Source: JAVVHH01 sp964613945 (GTDB lineage Bacteria; Pseudomonadota; Alphaproteobacteria; Acetobacterales; Acetobacteraceae). Taken from it: a stretch of DNA of 64,000 nt. The translations under genes were made by a program, and so were the position numbers. The stretch covers positions 1 to 64,000 of the forward strand of contig CAZTJC010000007.1 in NCBI GenBank assembly GCA_964613945.1, read 5' to 3'. The notes beneath the pieces are model-generated. The model was given only the letters and a program-made list of their open reading frames with translations. It searched no databases and was not told where the DNA came from. This document shows, one piece after another, positions 26,569 through 35,501 of this stretch. How positions within the stretch are numbered: position 1 is the first letter of the stretch; the number at the start of each line of letters is the position of its first letter.

Positions 26569-27778
26569 CCAAGGGGCAACCGCCTTGCGCCAGGGGGCGC
26601 ACGGCGTCCTGCGCCGGGATGCGCCGGATCAGCTTGTAGAGGTCCCAGGGCCCCTTGGACTCGGCCGGGGATTTGACCTCGAACAAATAGAAGTCCCGCA
26701 GCACCCGGCCGTCCACGCGGACCGCGGCGTGATCGGTCATGAAGTCGTCCACGGGAATGGCGCGGATCGCGTCTGCGACGGCCGGGCCGTCATCGGTTCC
26801 GGCTTTGGCCACCGCTTTGAGGTAGTGCGCGACCGCGCTGTAGACGCCGGCCTGCACCATGGTCGGGCGCTTGCCGCCGGTGCGGGCGGCGAAACGGTCG
26901 GCGAAGGCGCGCGTTCCGTCGTTCTGATCCCAGTAGAAGCTTTCCGTAAGCTGCAATCCCTGCGCCGTCTGCAGGCCCAGGCTATGGACGTCGCTGATGA
27001 ACACCAGCAGCCCGGCCAGCTTCTGTCCGGCGGCGACGATGCCGAACTCGGAGGCCTGCTTGATCGCATTGATGAGGTCCGAGCCTGCATTGGCCAGGCC
27101 GATGATCTTGGCGTGCGACGCCTGCGCCTGCAGCAGGAAAGAGGAGAAGTCGGTTGTGCTCATGGCGATGCGGACGGCGCCGACCACCCGCCCGCCATTG
27201 GCGCGGACGACCTCGCTGACGTCGTGCTCGGCCGCGGTGCCGAACGCGTAATCGGCGGTCAGAAAGAACCAGGTATCCCCGCCGGCCTTGACGATCGCCG
27301 AGCCGGTGCCGTTGGCCAGCGCGATCGTGTCGTAGGTCCAGGCAAACCCGGTGGGCGAGCAGGCCTTGCCGGTGAGGTCCGAACTGCCGGCGCCGGAGAA
27401 CATCACGATCTTCTGCCGCTTGCGCGCGACGTCCTGAACGGCGAGCGCGACGGAGGACACCGGCACGTCCACGATCGCGGAAACACCTTGCGTGTCGTAC
27501 CACTGCGCCGCCACCGCGGCGCCGACATCGGCCTTGTTCTGGTGGTCACCCGTCAGCACCTCGATCTTGCGGCCCAGCACGGTGCCGCCGGCATCTTCGG
27601 CCGCCATGGTCGCCGCCACGACGGAGCCCGGCCCCGACAGGTCGGCATACATGCCGGATTGGTCATTCAGCACACCGATGCGAAGCGGCGGCGATTGTGC
27701 CAGGGCGGGATGAGCCGACGCGCCGACCATCAGCGCCAGAAGGGCGTTGCGCAAGGCGCGCGCTACCGAGTGGTTCAT
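26561..27778 (-). CDS. ABC transporter substrate-binding protein, branched-chain amino acid (LivK) type
   Basis: 405-residue periplasmic binding protein. Signal peptide 'ALRNALLALMVGASAHPALAQ', then 'LRIGVLNDQSGMYADLSGPGSVVAATMAAEDAGG', the classic LivK start. ATG 27778 was chosen because GGGAG lies 8 nt before it; the ATG two codons upstream is only 2 nt from that site. The 'CSPTGFAWTYD' segment is usual in the family. In alphaproteobacteria such proteins often bind aromatic or fatty carboxylates rather than amino acids, which would fit the surrounding acyl-CoA genes. No Liv permease or ATPase gene is present in the window. Confidence 0.88.
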   Translation of the reverse strand: MNHSVARALRNALLALMVGASAHPALAQSPPLRIGVLNDQSGMYADLSGPGSVVAATMAAEDAGGTVLGRKIEVLTGDHQNKADVGAAVAAQWYDTQGVSAIVDVPVSSVALAVQDVARKRQKIVMFSGAGSSDLTGKACSPTGFAWTYDTIALANGTGSAIVKAGGDTWFFLTADYAFGTAAEHDVSEVVRANGGRVVGAVRIAMSTTDFSSFLLQAQASHAKIIGLANAGSDLINAIKQASEFGIVAAGQKLAGLLVFISDVHSLGLQTAQGLQLTESFYWDQNDGTRAFADRFAARTGGKRPTMVQAGVYSAVAHYLKAVAKAGTDDGPAVADAIRAIPVDDFMTDHAAVRVDGRVLRDFYLFEVKSPAESKGPWDLYKLIRRIPAQDAVRPLAQGGCPLVK

Positions 27779-27893
27779 CGACATTTCTCCCTTGGGCAAT
27801 TTCACTGCCCTTGCACCGACTGTGACCAGGCCCGCTCGGGGCGTCAACGCGGCAGCTTGACGCGGTGCGCGTGGGTTGCCTAACACTTGTCAG

Positions 27894-28517
27894 GTGAAGT
27901 CCAACCCAGTTGACGCAGCCGGATCGGAAGAACGCACGTCACGCCAGCACGTGCTGGACTGTGCGGCGCGGCTGTTCAGCCGCAACGGCTATGCGGCGGT
28001 GAGCCTGCGCGGCATCGCGGCCGAGAGCGGCATGAAGGCGGGCAGTCTTTATTATCATTTCGCATCGAAGGACGTGATCGTCACGGAGATCCTGAACATC
28101 GGCGTGCGCCGGGTGCATGTGGCGGTGGAGCAGGCATTGGCCTCCGGAGCCGTCGGAGCGCCGATTGCTGACCGGCTGCGCGGCGCCATCGGGGCGCATT
28201 TGCGGGCGCTGCACGAGGCCGGTGATTATACCTCGGCCAACATCCGCATCTTCGGCCAGGTGCCGCCCGCCGTTCGGGAGGCGCACCAGGGTGTGCGGCG
28301 CGAGTACGAGGTGCTGTGGGCCCGCTTCCTCAAGGGTGCGATCGCGACCGGAGAGTTGCGGGGCGATATCGACGTGCCGCGAATGCGGGCGTTTCTGCTG
28401 GGGGCGATGAATTCGTCGCTGGATTGGCTGGAGCCGAAGCGGGATGCGGTCGCCCGTACTGCGACCGATCTCGCCAGCCTCGTTTTGAATGGGGCGGCTT
28501 CCGCCCGGAAGGTCTGA
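27894..28517 (+). CDS. TetR/AcrR-family regulator of the acyl-CoA carboxylase region
   Basis: About 207 residues. DNA-binding domain 'VLDCAARLFSRNGYAAVSLRGIAAESGMKAGSLYYHFASKDVIV', typical of TetR regulators of lipid and acyl-CoA metabolism. The start is uncertain: GTG 27894 gives a normal N-terminus, while TTG 27876 would add six residues. No obvious ribosome site precedes either, and the transcript may be short-leadered. The carboxyltransferase gene starts 2 nt after the stop codon, so regulator and carboxylase are co-transcribed. It probably senses an acyl-CoA and may act on the palindrome at 23450. Confidence 0.88.
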   Translation: MKSNPVDAAGSEERTSRQHVLDCAARLFSRNGYAAVSLRGIAAESGMKAGSLYYHFASKDVIVTEILNIGVRRVHVAVEQALASGAVGAPIADRLRGAIGAHLRALHEAGDYTSANIRIFGQVPPAVREAHQGVRREYEVLWARFLKGAIATGELRGDIDVPRMRAFLLGAMNSSLDWLEPKRDAVARTATDLASLVLNGAASARKV

Positions 28518-28519
28518 TT

Positions 28520-30121
28520 ATGCCGGTCCTCGCGTCTCGCATCGATGTTCGTTCGGCCGGGTTCGAGGCCAATGCCGCGGCGTCCCGTGTTTTTCTGGAA
28601 ACGTTGCGCGAACGCCTCGGCGCGGTGGCGCAGGGCGGTGGTGCGGCGATGGTCGAGCGGCACCGCACCCGGCGCAAGATCGTGGTGCGCGAACGGATCG
28701 ACATGCTGGTGGACCCACTCAGCCCCTTTCTCGAGCTGTGCCCGCTCGCCGCCTGGGGCATGCACGATGGCGGCGTGCCGGCGGCCGGGCTGGTGATCGG
28801 TGTGGGCGTCGTGCATGGCACGCCCTGTATGATCATCGCCAACGACGCCACGGTGAAGGGCGGCAGTTTCTTTCCCGAGACCGTGGCCAAGCATGTGCGC
28901 GCGCAGGAAATCGCGGCCGAGAACGGCTTGCCGTGCCTCTATCTCGTCGATTGCGGCGGCGCCTTCCTGCCCGAGCAGGATCGGGTGTTCCCCGGCAAGG
29001 ACCATTTCGGCACCACCTTTCTCAACCAGTGCCGCATGTCGGCTGCCGGGCTGCCGCAAATCGCGGCGGTGTTCGGCGGCTGCACGGCGGGCGGCGCCTA
29101 TATTCCGGCATTGGCCGATGAGGTGGTCATGGTGCGCGGCAACGCCCGCATCCATCTCGGCGGCCCCGAGATCGTCAAGGCGGCGATCCGGGAGGAAGTG
29201 GACGGCGAGACCCTGGGCGGGGCCGAGATGCACACCCAGGTCTCCGGCGTGAACGACTACCTGGTCGATACGGAGGCCGAGGCGCTGCTCAAGGTGCGCG
29301 ACATCGTCGCCAAGCTGAACCGCCCGCCGCCGCCCGCGCTGGCGCTGCGCCCCCCTCGCCCGCCGCGCTTCGACCCGGCGGAGATCGCCGGCATCATCCC
29401 CGCCGACGCCAAGACGCCGTACGACGTGCGCGACATCCTGGCCCGCATCACCGATGACAGCGATGTCCAGGAGTTTAAGCCGGACTGGGGCGCCACCCTG
29501 GTCTGCGGCTTCGCGCACATGCACGGCTACCCCGTCGGCATCCTGGCCAATAACGGCGTGTTGTTCGCCGAAGCAGCGCTGAAGGGGGCGCACTTCATCG
29601 AGCTCTGCAACCAGCGCAACATCCCGCTGCTGTTCCTGCAGAACATCACTGGCTTCATGGTCGGCACGGAGGCCGAGCGCGGCGGCATCGCCAAGCACAG
29701 CGCCAAGCTGGTCTATGCCGTCTCCACGGCGCGGGTGCCGCGCCTCACCGTCATCATCGGCGGCTCCTATGGCGCCGGCAATTACGGCATGTGCGGCCGC
29801 GGCTTCGCGCCTCGCTTCCTGTTCGCCTGGCCCAATGCCCGCATCGCCACCATGAGCCCGGAGGTGGCGACCACCGTGCTAACCGAGCTGCGCGGCCGCA
29901 GCCTCGGGCGCGGCGCGGCCACGGCCGACGACCTGGCCGCGCTGGCCGAGCGCACCACCAAGCAGTTCACCGAGCAGAGCGACCCGTACTACGCCACCGC
30001 CCGCCTGTGGGATGACGGCATCATCGAGCCGCAGGATACGCGAGACGTGATCGGCCTGTGCCTGGCGCTGGCCGCCTCGACGCCGCGTGCTGCCGACCCT
30101 TCACCCGTGTTCCGGATGTGA
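28520..30121 (+). CDS. Acyl-CoA carboxylase carboxyltransferase (beta) subunit, methylcrotonyl/geranyl-CoA carboxylase type
   Basis: 533 residues, usual beta-subunit length. 'KGGSFFPETVAKHVRAQEIAAENGLPCLYLVDCGGAFLPEQDRVFPGKDHFG' and 'GGCTAGGAYIPALADE' match the MCC/GCC branch better than propionyl-CoA carboxylase. C-terminal 'FLQNITGFMVGTEAERGGIAKHSAKLVYAVS' and 'IIGGSYGAGNYGMCGR' form the carboxybiotin site with oxyanion glycines. With the following gene it would carboxylate a 3-methyl-2-enoyl-CoA. ATG 28520 follows the TetR stop by 2 nt. Confidence 0.9.
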   Translation: MPVLASRIDVRSAGFEANAAASRVFLETLRERLGAVAQGGGAAMVERHRTRRKIVVRERIDMLVDPLSPFLELCPLAAWGMHDGGVPAAGLVIGVGVVHGTPCMIIANDATVKGGSFFPETVAKHVRAQEIAAENGLPCLYLVDCGGAFLPEQDRVFPGKDHFGTTFLNQCRMSAAGLPQIAAVFGGCTAGGAYIPALADEVVMVRGNARIHLGGPEIVKAAIREEVDGETLGGAEMHTQVSGVNDYLVDTEAEALLKVRDIVAKLNRPPPPALALRPPRPPRFDPAEIAGIIPADAKTPYDVRDILARITDDSDVQEFKPDWGATLVCGFAHMHGYPVGILANNGVLFAEAALKGAHFIELCNQRNIPLLFLQNITGFMVGTEAERGGIAKHSAKLVYAVSTARVPRLTVIIGGSYGAGNYGMCGRGFAPRFLFAWPNARIATMSPEVATTVLTELRGRSLGRGAATADDLAALAERTTKQFTEQSDPYYATARLWDDGIIEPQDTRDVIGLCLALAASTPRAADPSPVFRM

Positions 30122-30126
30122 CCCCG

Positions 30127-32082
30127 ATGTTCGAGAGTGTGCTGATCGCCAACCGCGGCGAGATCGCCTGCCGCATCATCCGCACCTGCCGCCGGCTCGG
30201 GATGCGGACTATTGCGGTGTATTCGGCGGCCGATGCGGGCGCGCTGCACGTGGCGATGGCCGATGAAAGCCACCCGATCGGCCCCGCCGAAGCAGCGCGT
30301 AGCTATCTGCGGCCGGAGGCGATCATCGAGGCGGCGCTGGTGCATCGGGCCAGCGCGATCCATCCGGGCTACGGCTTCCTGTCCGAGCGGGTCGAGCTGG
30401 CCGAGGCGTGCGCCGCGAACGGGATCGCCTGGGTCGGCCCCTCGCCCCGCTGCATCGCGGCGATGGGCTCCAAGATCGAGGCCAAGCGCCTGGCCGCCTC
30501 GCACGGCGTGCCCAGCGTGCCGGGCTACCATGGCGAGGACCAGTCGCCGGCGCGGCTACTGGCCGAGGCGGAGGCGATCGGCTTTCCGTTGCTGATCAAG
30601 GCCAGCGCCGGCGGTGGCGGACGGGGCATGCGCCGGGTCGATGCCGCAGCCCGATTGGGCGACGAGCTGGCCACGGCCAAGGCGGAAGCGATGGCGGCGT
30701 TCGGCGATGATCGCGTGTTGCTCGAGCGTCTCATCCTGCGGCCGCGGCACTTGGAGGTGCAACTCGCGGGCGACAAGCACGGCCGAGTCATTCACCTGTT
30801 CGAGCGCGATTGCTCGATCCAGCGCAACTACCAGAAGCTGGTGGAGGAAGCGCCGGCACCGCATCTGCCGGACGCGGTGCGCCAGAAGCTGCTGGACGCC
30901 GCCGTCCGCCTCGGCAGTGCGATCAGCTACGACTCGTTGGGCACGGCGGAGTTCATCCTCGAGGCTGGCGGCAGCGAACCGTATTTCCTGGAGATGAACA
31001 CGCGGCTGCAGGTGGAGCATCCCGTGACGGAGGCGATCACCGGGCTGGACCTGGTCGAGCTGCAGCTCCGTATCGCGGCGGGCGAGCCGCTGCCGTTGGC
31101 GCAGGACGACGTGGTCGCGCGCGGGGCCGCCATCGAGGTGCGGATCAATGCCGAAGACCCGGCCGCCGGGTTCCGGCCGCAACTCGGGCGGATCGCGCGT
31201 TATGCCGAGCCCGCCGGCCCCGGGCTCCGCGTCGATAGCGGCGTCGGCGCGGGCAGCGAGGTGACGCCGTATTACGACTCCCTGTTGCTCAAGCTGATCG
31301 CCCATGCGCCGACGCGGGCGGGCGCGGTCGCCCGCCTGGACACCGGGCTGCGGAACCTGGTCGTTCTCGGGGTCGGCACCAACCAAGGTTTCCTGCGCGA
31401 CGCCGTGCGGCACCCCGCGTTCGACGACGTGCTCACCACCGACTTCATCGCCGACGCGTTTCCCGCGGGGTGGTCGGCGCCGGCGCCATCAGCCGGCGCG
31501 CTCGGGGCCGTGGCGGTCATGGCGGCACGAGCGGCGGCGGCGATCGACCATGTGACGCCAGGTCCTTGGGCGACGCTGACCGGCTTTCGGGTCGGTACGC
31601 GGGCCGGGTTGCCCGGGATCTGTCGGATCCAGGTAACTCCGGCAGAGGGTGAGCCTGAGATCATCGACGTCGTCGCGGTTCCTGGCGGGCTGCACGCGCG
31701 GCGCGATGGTGCCGAGTTGCCGGCGCCTGGCGCACTTGCGGGTGCGTCCGTTGCTGACGGCGTGGCGCATGTCGTGGAAGACGGCGCACCTCACGCCATT
31801 GCGGCAGTGCCGCTGGTCGAAGCGCTCGGCCAGAAGAAAGCCGCCGCGGCCGGAAGCGGCACCGATGTGGTGGCAACGATGCCGGGCATGATCGCGCAGC
31901 TACCGGTCGAGGTCGGGCAGGCCGTGCAGCCCGGCGATGTCGTGGTGGTGCTGGAAGCCATGAAGCTGATGATGCCGCTGGCCGCCAAGGCCGCCGGCCG
32001 GGTGCGCGCCATCCATGGTGCCGTCGGACAGATCGTCACCGGCGGCGCCGTGCTGGTGGAGATCGAGCCCCCCTCTGCTTAG
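30127..32082 (+). CDS. Acyl-CoA carboxylase biotin carboxylase/BCCP (alpha) subunit
   Basis: 651 residues combining biotin carboxylase and biotin carrier. 'FESVLIANRGEIACRIIRTCRRLGM' begins the carboxylase, 'IKASAGGGGRGMRRV' is the ATP-grasp glycine loop, 'FLEMNTRLQVEHPVTE' holds catalytic residues, and Lys about 613 in 'EAMKLMM' is the biotin attachment site (EAMKL instead of the commoner EAMKM). Length matches MCC alpha subunits. ATG 30127 is 5 nt after the beta-subunit stop. Its TAG stop overlaps by 4 nt the TAA of the opposite-strand MaoC gene. Confidence 0.93.
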   Translation: MFESVLIANRGEIACRIIRTCRRLGMRTIAVYSAADAGALHVAMADESHPIGPAEAARSYLRPEAIIEAALVHRASAIHPGYGFLSERVELAEACAANGIAWVGPSPRCIAAMGSKIEAKRLAASHGVPSVPGYHGEDQSPARLLAEAEAIGFPLLIKASAGGGGRGMRRVDAAARLGDELATAKAEAMAAFGDDRVLLERLILRPRHLEVQLAGDKHGRVIHLFERDCSIQRNYQKLVEEAPAPHLPDAVRQKLLDAAVRLGSAISYDSLGTAEFILEAGGSEPYFLEMNTRLQVEHPVTEAITGLDLVELQLRIAAGEPLPLAQDDVVARGAAIEVRINAEDPAAGFRPQLGRIARYAEPAGPGLRVDSGVGAGSEVTPYYDSLLLKLIAHAPTRAGAVARLDTGLRNLVVLGVGTNQGFLRDAVRHPAFDDVLTTDFIADAFPAGWSAPAPSAGALGAVAVMAARAAAAIDHVTPGPWATLTGFRVGTRAGLPGICRIQVTPAEGEPEIIDVVAVPGGLHARRDGAELPAPGALAGASVADGVAHVVEDGAPHAIAAVPLVEALGQKKAAAAGSGTDVVATMPGMIAQLPVEVGQAVQPGDVVVVLEAMKLMMPLAAKAAGRVRAIHGAVGQIVTGGAVLVEIEPPSA

Positions 32083-32531
32083 GGCGGGGCCGGCTCCTGC
32101 CGCCGCATCAGCAGCTTGCACGATCCGGCCTGCGTCACGACGCCATCCTGGTTGATCATCTCGACCGACAGGGCGAGGACGCCGCGGTCCGGCTGCTTCG
32201 TCGCCCGCGTTTCCGCGACCTCGATGGCCGCATGCAGCGTGTCGCCGGCGCGGACCGGGGCGCGGAACTCCCATTGCACCGACAGCAGCGCGATCACCGT
32301 GCCGTCGATCAGGTCCAGCCGCGAGGCCAGGCCGAATGCCAGCCCGATGCCGAACGGTCCGTGCGCGATGCGGGTGCCGAACGGCGAGGCGGCGGCGAAC
32401 ACGGCGTCGGTATGGACCGGGTTGTAGTCGCCCGTCAGCCCGGCATAGGCGCCGATATCGGCCTCCGTGATGGTGCGGCCCGGCGTGCGGAATGTCTGGC
32501 CGACGGTGTATTGCTCGAAGAACAGGCCCAA
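32079..32531 (-). CDS. MaoC-family enoyl-CoA hydratase
   Basis: 150-residue single hot-dog hydratase with an intact hydratase-2 motif, 'AGLTGDYNPVHTDAVFAAASPFGTRIAHGPFGIGLAFGL' (catalytic Asp and His). The start is TTG 32531, supported by AGGAG 7 nt upstream; no ATG fits. It follows the acyl-CoA synthetase gene on the minus strand by 10 nt, forming a two-gene operon that converges on the carboxylase. It probably hydrates the product of the carboxylase or of beta-oxidation. Confidence 0.87.
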   Translation of the reverse strand: MGLFFEQYTVGQTFRTPGRTITEADIGAYAGLTGDYNPVHTDAVFAAASPFGTRIAHGPFGIGLAFGLASRLDLIDGTVIALLSVQWEFRAPVRAGDTLHAAIEVAETRATKQPDRGVLALSVEMINQDGVVTQAGSCKLLMRRQEPAPP

Positions 32532-32541
32532 TACGGTGCTC

Positions 32542-34152
32542 CTAGGACGGGCGGCTGCGAAGTTCGCGCCGCATGATCTTGCCGGTGATGGTCATCGGCA
32601 GCGCGTCGAGGAACTCGATCGCGCGCGGATATTCATGGCCGGACAGCCGCGTCTTCACGTAACCCTGGATGTTGGCCGCGAGCGCCGGCCCCGCTTCGTG
32701 CTCGGGGCGGACGACGATGAACGCCTTGACCACCTCGCCGCGCAACGCGTCCGGCACGCCGATCACCGCCACCATCGACACCGCCGGATGCCCTGCGATG
32801 CAGCCTTCCACCTCGTCCGGCCCGATCCGGTAGCCGGCGCTGATGATCACGTCGTCGTCGCGCCCGTGGAACCAGAAATACCCGTCCGCATCGCAGACGC
32901 CGAGATCGCCGGTCAGCAGCCAGTCGCCCCGGAACTTGCGCGCGGTGGCCTCTGGGTTGCGCCAGTATTCGAGAAACATCACCGGGTCCGGCGCCCGCAC
33001 CGCGATGGAGCCCGGCGTTCCCGGCGGCACCGGCGCGCCATCTTCGTCGATGACCGCGACCTCGTGGCCGGGGATCGCGCGGCCCATCGAGCCATCCCGC
33101 AGCGGCATCAGGGTCGCGCAATTGCCGATAACGAGGTTGCACTCGGTCTGGCCGTAGAACTCGTTGATGTCGACGCCGAAGGTTTCGCGTCCCCAATCCA
33201 GCATATCGGTGCCGAGACGCTCGCCGCCGCTGGCGACGCTGCGCATGGCAACCGGGCTGCGCGGCGCACCCTGCGCGCGCATGATCTTCAGCGCCGTTGG
33301 CGGCATGAAGGCATTGCGGATCTGGTGCCGGGCCAGCAGGTCGAAAGCGACGTCGGCGTCGAACTTCGGCAAGCGGCAGGCGAGCACCGGCACGGCGTGG
33401 TACAGCCCCGGCAGCAGCACGTCGAACAGGCCGCCGGCCCAGGCCCAATCGGCCGGCGTCCAGATGCGGTCGCCCCGTTGCGGGAAGAAGTCGTGCGGGA
33501 ACTCGACGCCCGGCATCATGCCGATCAGCACGCGATGGGCGTGCAGCACGCCCTTGGGCTGTCCGGTGGTTCCCGAGGTGTAGAGGATGAGCGCCGGGTC
33601 GTCGGCGGCGGTGTCGATCATGGTGTGCGACGACGACGCCCGCTCGATCAGTTCGCCGAAGCCCGGCACGCGCGCATCGCGGCCGCCATCGATGTTGACG
33701 ACTGCGCGGAGACCGGGCAGCGCCGGCCAGATCGGCTCGATCTTGCCGAGCCCGGCATCGTCGGTCACCACGACGCAGGCTTCGCTGTTGCGTAGCCGGT
33801 AATCGATCGCCTCCGGCCCGAACAGGCTGAACAACGGCAGGGCGATCGCCCCCATGCGATAGATGGCCAGATGCGCCACCAGCGTTTCCGGCGCTTGCGG
33901 CAGCAGGATCGCGACCCGGTCGCCGCGCCGCACGCCGAGCGCCCCCAGCGCGTTGGCGAACCGGCAGGAGAGATCGTGCAGCCGTTCGAAGCTGTACTGG
34001 GACACGGCGCCGGCCGCGTCCTGGTAGATCAGCGCCAGGCGGTCCGCCCCGAGATGACGGTCGCAGACGGCGTGCGCGATGTTGAACCGTGCCGGCACCG
34101 TCCAGGCGAACCGCCGGACCGTGTCGGCATAATCGGCGGCGCGGACCAGCAT
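32542..34152 (-). CDS. AMP-forming acyl-CoA synthetase, medium-chain/benzoate-CoA-ligase-like
   Basis: 536 residues, shorter and different in type from the synthetase at 24619. 'LILYTSGTTGQPKGVLHAHR' (P-loop), 'WTPADWAWAGGLFDVLLPGLYHAVPV', 'NEFYGQTECNLVIGNC' (A5), 'WLLTGDLGVCDADGYFWFHGRDDDVIISAGYRIGPDEVE' (A7/A8) and 'LPMTITGKIMRREL' (A10 Lys) are all present. The 'ADWAWAGGLFDVLLPGL' segment resembles medium-chain acyl-CoA synthetases. ATG 34152 has a GAGGAA site. First gene of the operon with the MaoC protein. Confidence 0.9.
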   Translation of the reverse strand: MLVRAADYADTVRRFAWTVPARFNIAHAVCDRHLGADRLALIYQDAAGAVSQYSFERLHDLSCRFANALGALGVRRGDRVAILLPQAPETLVAHLAIYRMGAIALPLFSLFGPEAIDYRLRNSEACVVVTDDAGLGKIEPIWPALPGLRAVVNIDGGRDARVPGFGELIERASSSHTMIDTAADDPALILYTSGTTGQPKGVLHAHRVLIGMMPGVEFPHDFFPQRGDRIWTPADWAWAGGLFDVLLPGLYHAVPVLACRLPKFDADVAFDLLARHQIRNAFMPPTALKIMRAQGAPRSPVAMRSVASGGERLGTDMLDWGRETFGVDINEFYGQTECNLVIGNCATLMPLRDGSMGRAIPGHEVAVIDEDGAPVPPGTPGSIAVRAPDPVMFLEYWRNPEATARKFRGDWLLTGDLGVCDADGYFWFHGRDDDVIISAGYRIGPDEVEGCIAGHPAVSMVAVIGVPDALRGEVVKAFIVVRPEHEAGPALAANIQGYVKTRLSGHEYPRAIEFLDALPMTITGKIMRRELRSRPS

Positions 34153-34255
34153 GGGCGTTCCTCGGGGTGCGGTGCCGGTTCAAGCCGGATTAGACGTTCC
34201 CCGCACGCTAGGGCAGTGATCGTCGGCCGGCAACCGAGGGTGCCGGTCAGTTACC

Positions 34256-35410
34256 TTACCGATGCGCGGACTGCCGGCGCGTGCGGGTCAGGACGCCCGT
34301 TGCCGCCACAGCCATCCCGAGCAGGGCAAGCGACGCCGGCTCCGGCACGGCCGCAGCCTCCAGCCGCACCGCGATGTCCGGCGAGATGCCGAGGGCAGCC
34401 GCGGCCTGCTCGCTGCCGCCGAACCGGTTCGGGTCAAAGCCGGTGAGCGTGCTGAACAGCGTCAGCGCGTTGAGATAGGCGCCATACGAACTGGGGTGAT
34501 AACCGATCGGCGTGGTGCAGCAGGCGGCGTTGACGTCGCTGTCCCACAGGTCGACCTGGGTGGCGGAATTGCTGACGTAGGGGTTCCGTTCCGCGACGCC
34601 GGCCTGGATCGCGCGGATCCAGGCATCGCCGCCATAGGCCACGCCGGTGATGTTGGCGTTCTGGGCGGCGACGCCGCTGTAGGCGTTGTGCAGGTCGTTC
34701 GCCATGCTTTCGATCGGGTCGCCGACATAGGGCTGGTTGATGCCGCCGGTGCTGCTGCCTTGGATGAGCGGGCTGGTGTAGGTGTAGGAGGCCAGCGGTT
34801 GCGTCTCGTAGAGATAGAACTTGGTCTTGCTGCGCCCGGCGGTGACGTCGGCGGCGTCGATGGCGCTGACCAGGCGGTTGGCGCCGCTGACGAAGCTGGC
34901 GTAATTGCCGCGGGTGGGATTGCCGAGGTCGTTGACTGCCGGCAGCGGCGTGAAGCTCTGCTCCTGCAGCACGACGGTGTCGAACGGCTTGCCGGTCAGC
35001 GGGTTGGTGGTGATGGCGGCGACGCGCGAGGCGCTGTTGGCCGTGCCGGTCAGGGTGGCGGCGCTGACCGCGTTGATCGACACGTCCACGCTGATGCCGG
35101 CTTCGCGCGCCAGCGTCAGGAAGATGCCCGGGATGCCGCCGAACGGGCCGTATTCATTGACCCCCTGAGCGGGAGCCGGACTTACCACTGCCTCGGCAGC
35201 CGAACAGGTGGCCGCGGTCAGGCAGTTCTGGTCATGCACGTTGCCCGTGCCGGTGCCGTAGCCGCTGTTGTAGGTGCGGACCGGGTCGTAGCGCCCATGG
35301 GTGAAGCTGTTGCCGACGAACAGCACGGAAAGCGGGTCGGCCAGGGCCGGCATGGCGAGCGAGGAGAGACCGAGCGTCAACCAGGTCAGGCGCAGCGAGT
35401 TGGTGGGCAT
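34256..35410 (-). CDS. Secreted SGNH/DUF4886-like hydrolase with PEP-CTERM sorting signal
   Basis: 384 residues. Sec signal 'LTWLTLGLSSLAMPALA', then 'LSVLFVGNSFTHGRYD', the GNSFT block with nucleophile Ser of SGNH-like (DUF4886-type) hydrolases; a C-terminal His in 'PIGYHPSSYGAYLNAL' could be the catalytic base. The end is a textbook PEP-CTERM: 'VPEPASLALLGMAVAATGVLTRTRRQ', with PEP motif, one membrane segment and a basic tail. This is normally cut by an exosortase (EpsH family), which is not encoded in this window. ATG 35410 has a GGAGGAA site. The substrate is unknown, perhaps an O-acyl group on a surface polymer. Confidence 0.85.
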   Translation of the reverse strand: MPTNSLRLTWLTLGLSSLAMPALADPLSVLFVGNSFTHGRYDPVRTYNSGYGTGTGNVHDQNCLTAATCSAAEAVVSPAPAQGVNEYGPFGGIPGIFLTLAREAGISVDVSINAVSAATLTGTANSASRVAAITTNPLTGKPFDTVVLQEQSFTPLPAVNDLGNPTRGNYASFVSGANRLVSAIDAADVTAGRSKTKFYLYETQPLASYTYTSPLIQGSSTGGINQPYVGDPIESMANDLHNAYSGVAAQNANITGVAYGGDAWIRAIQAGVAERNPYVSNSATQVDLWDSDVNAACCTTPIGYHPSSYGAYLNALTLFSTLTGFDPNRFGGSEQAAAALGISPDIAVRLEAAAVPEPASLALLGMAVAATGVLTRTRRQSAHR

Positions 35411-35501
35411 TGTTCCTCCAGAGGTTCGTTGAACGCTCCTTTGCCGCTCAGCTCACGATCTGTAAAATATCTCGGTTGCACGGGAGCGAGACGTTTTCGA
35501 T

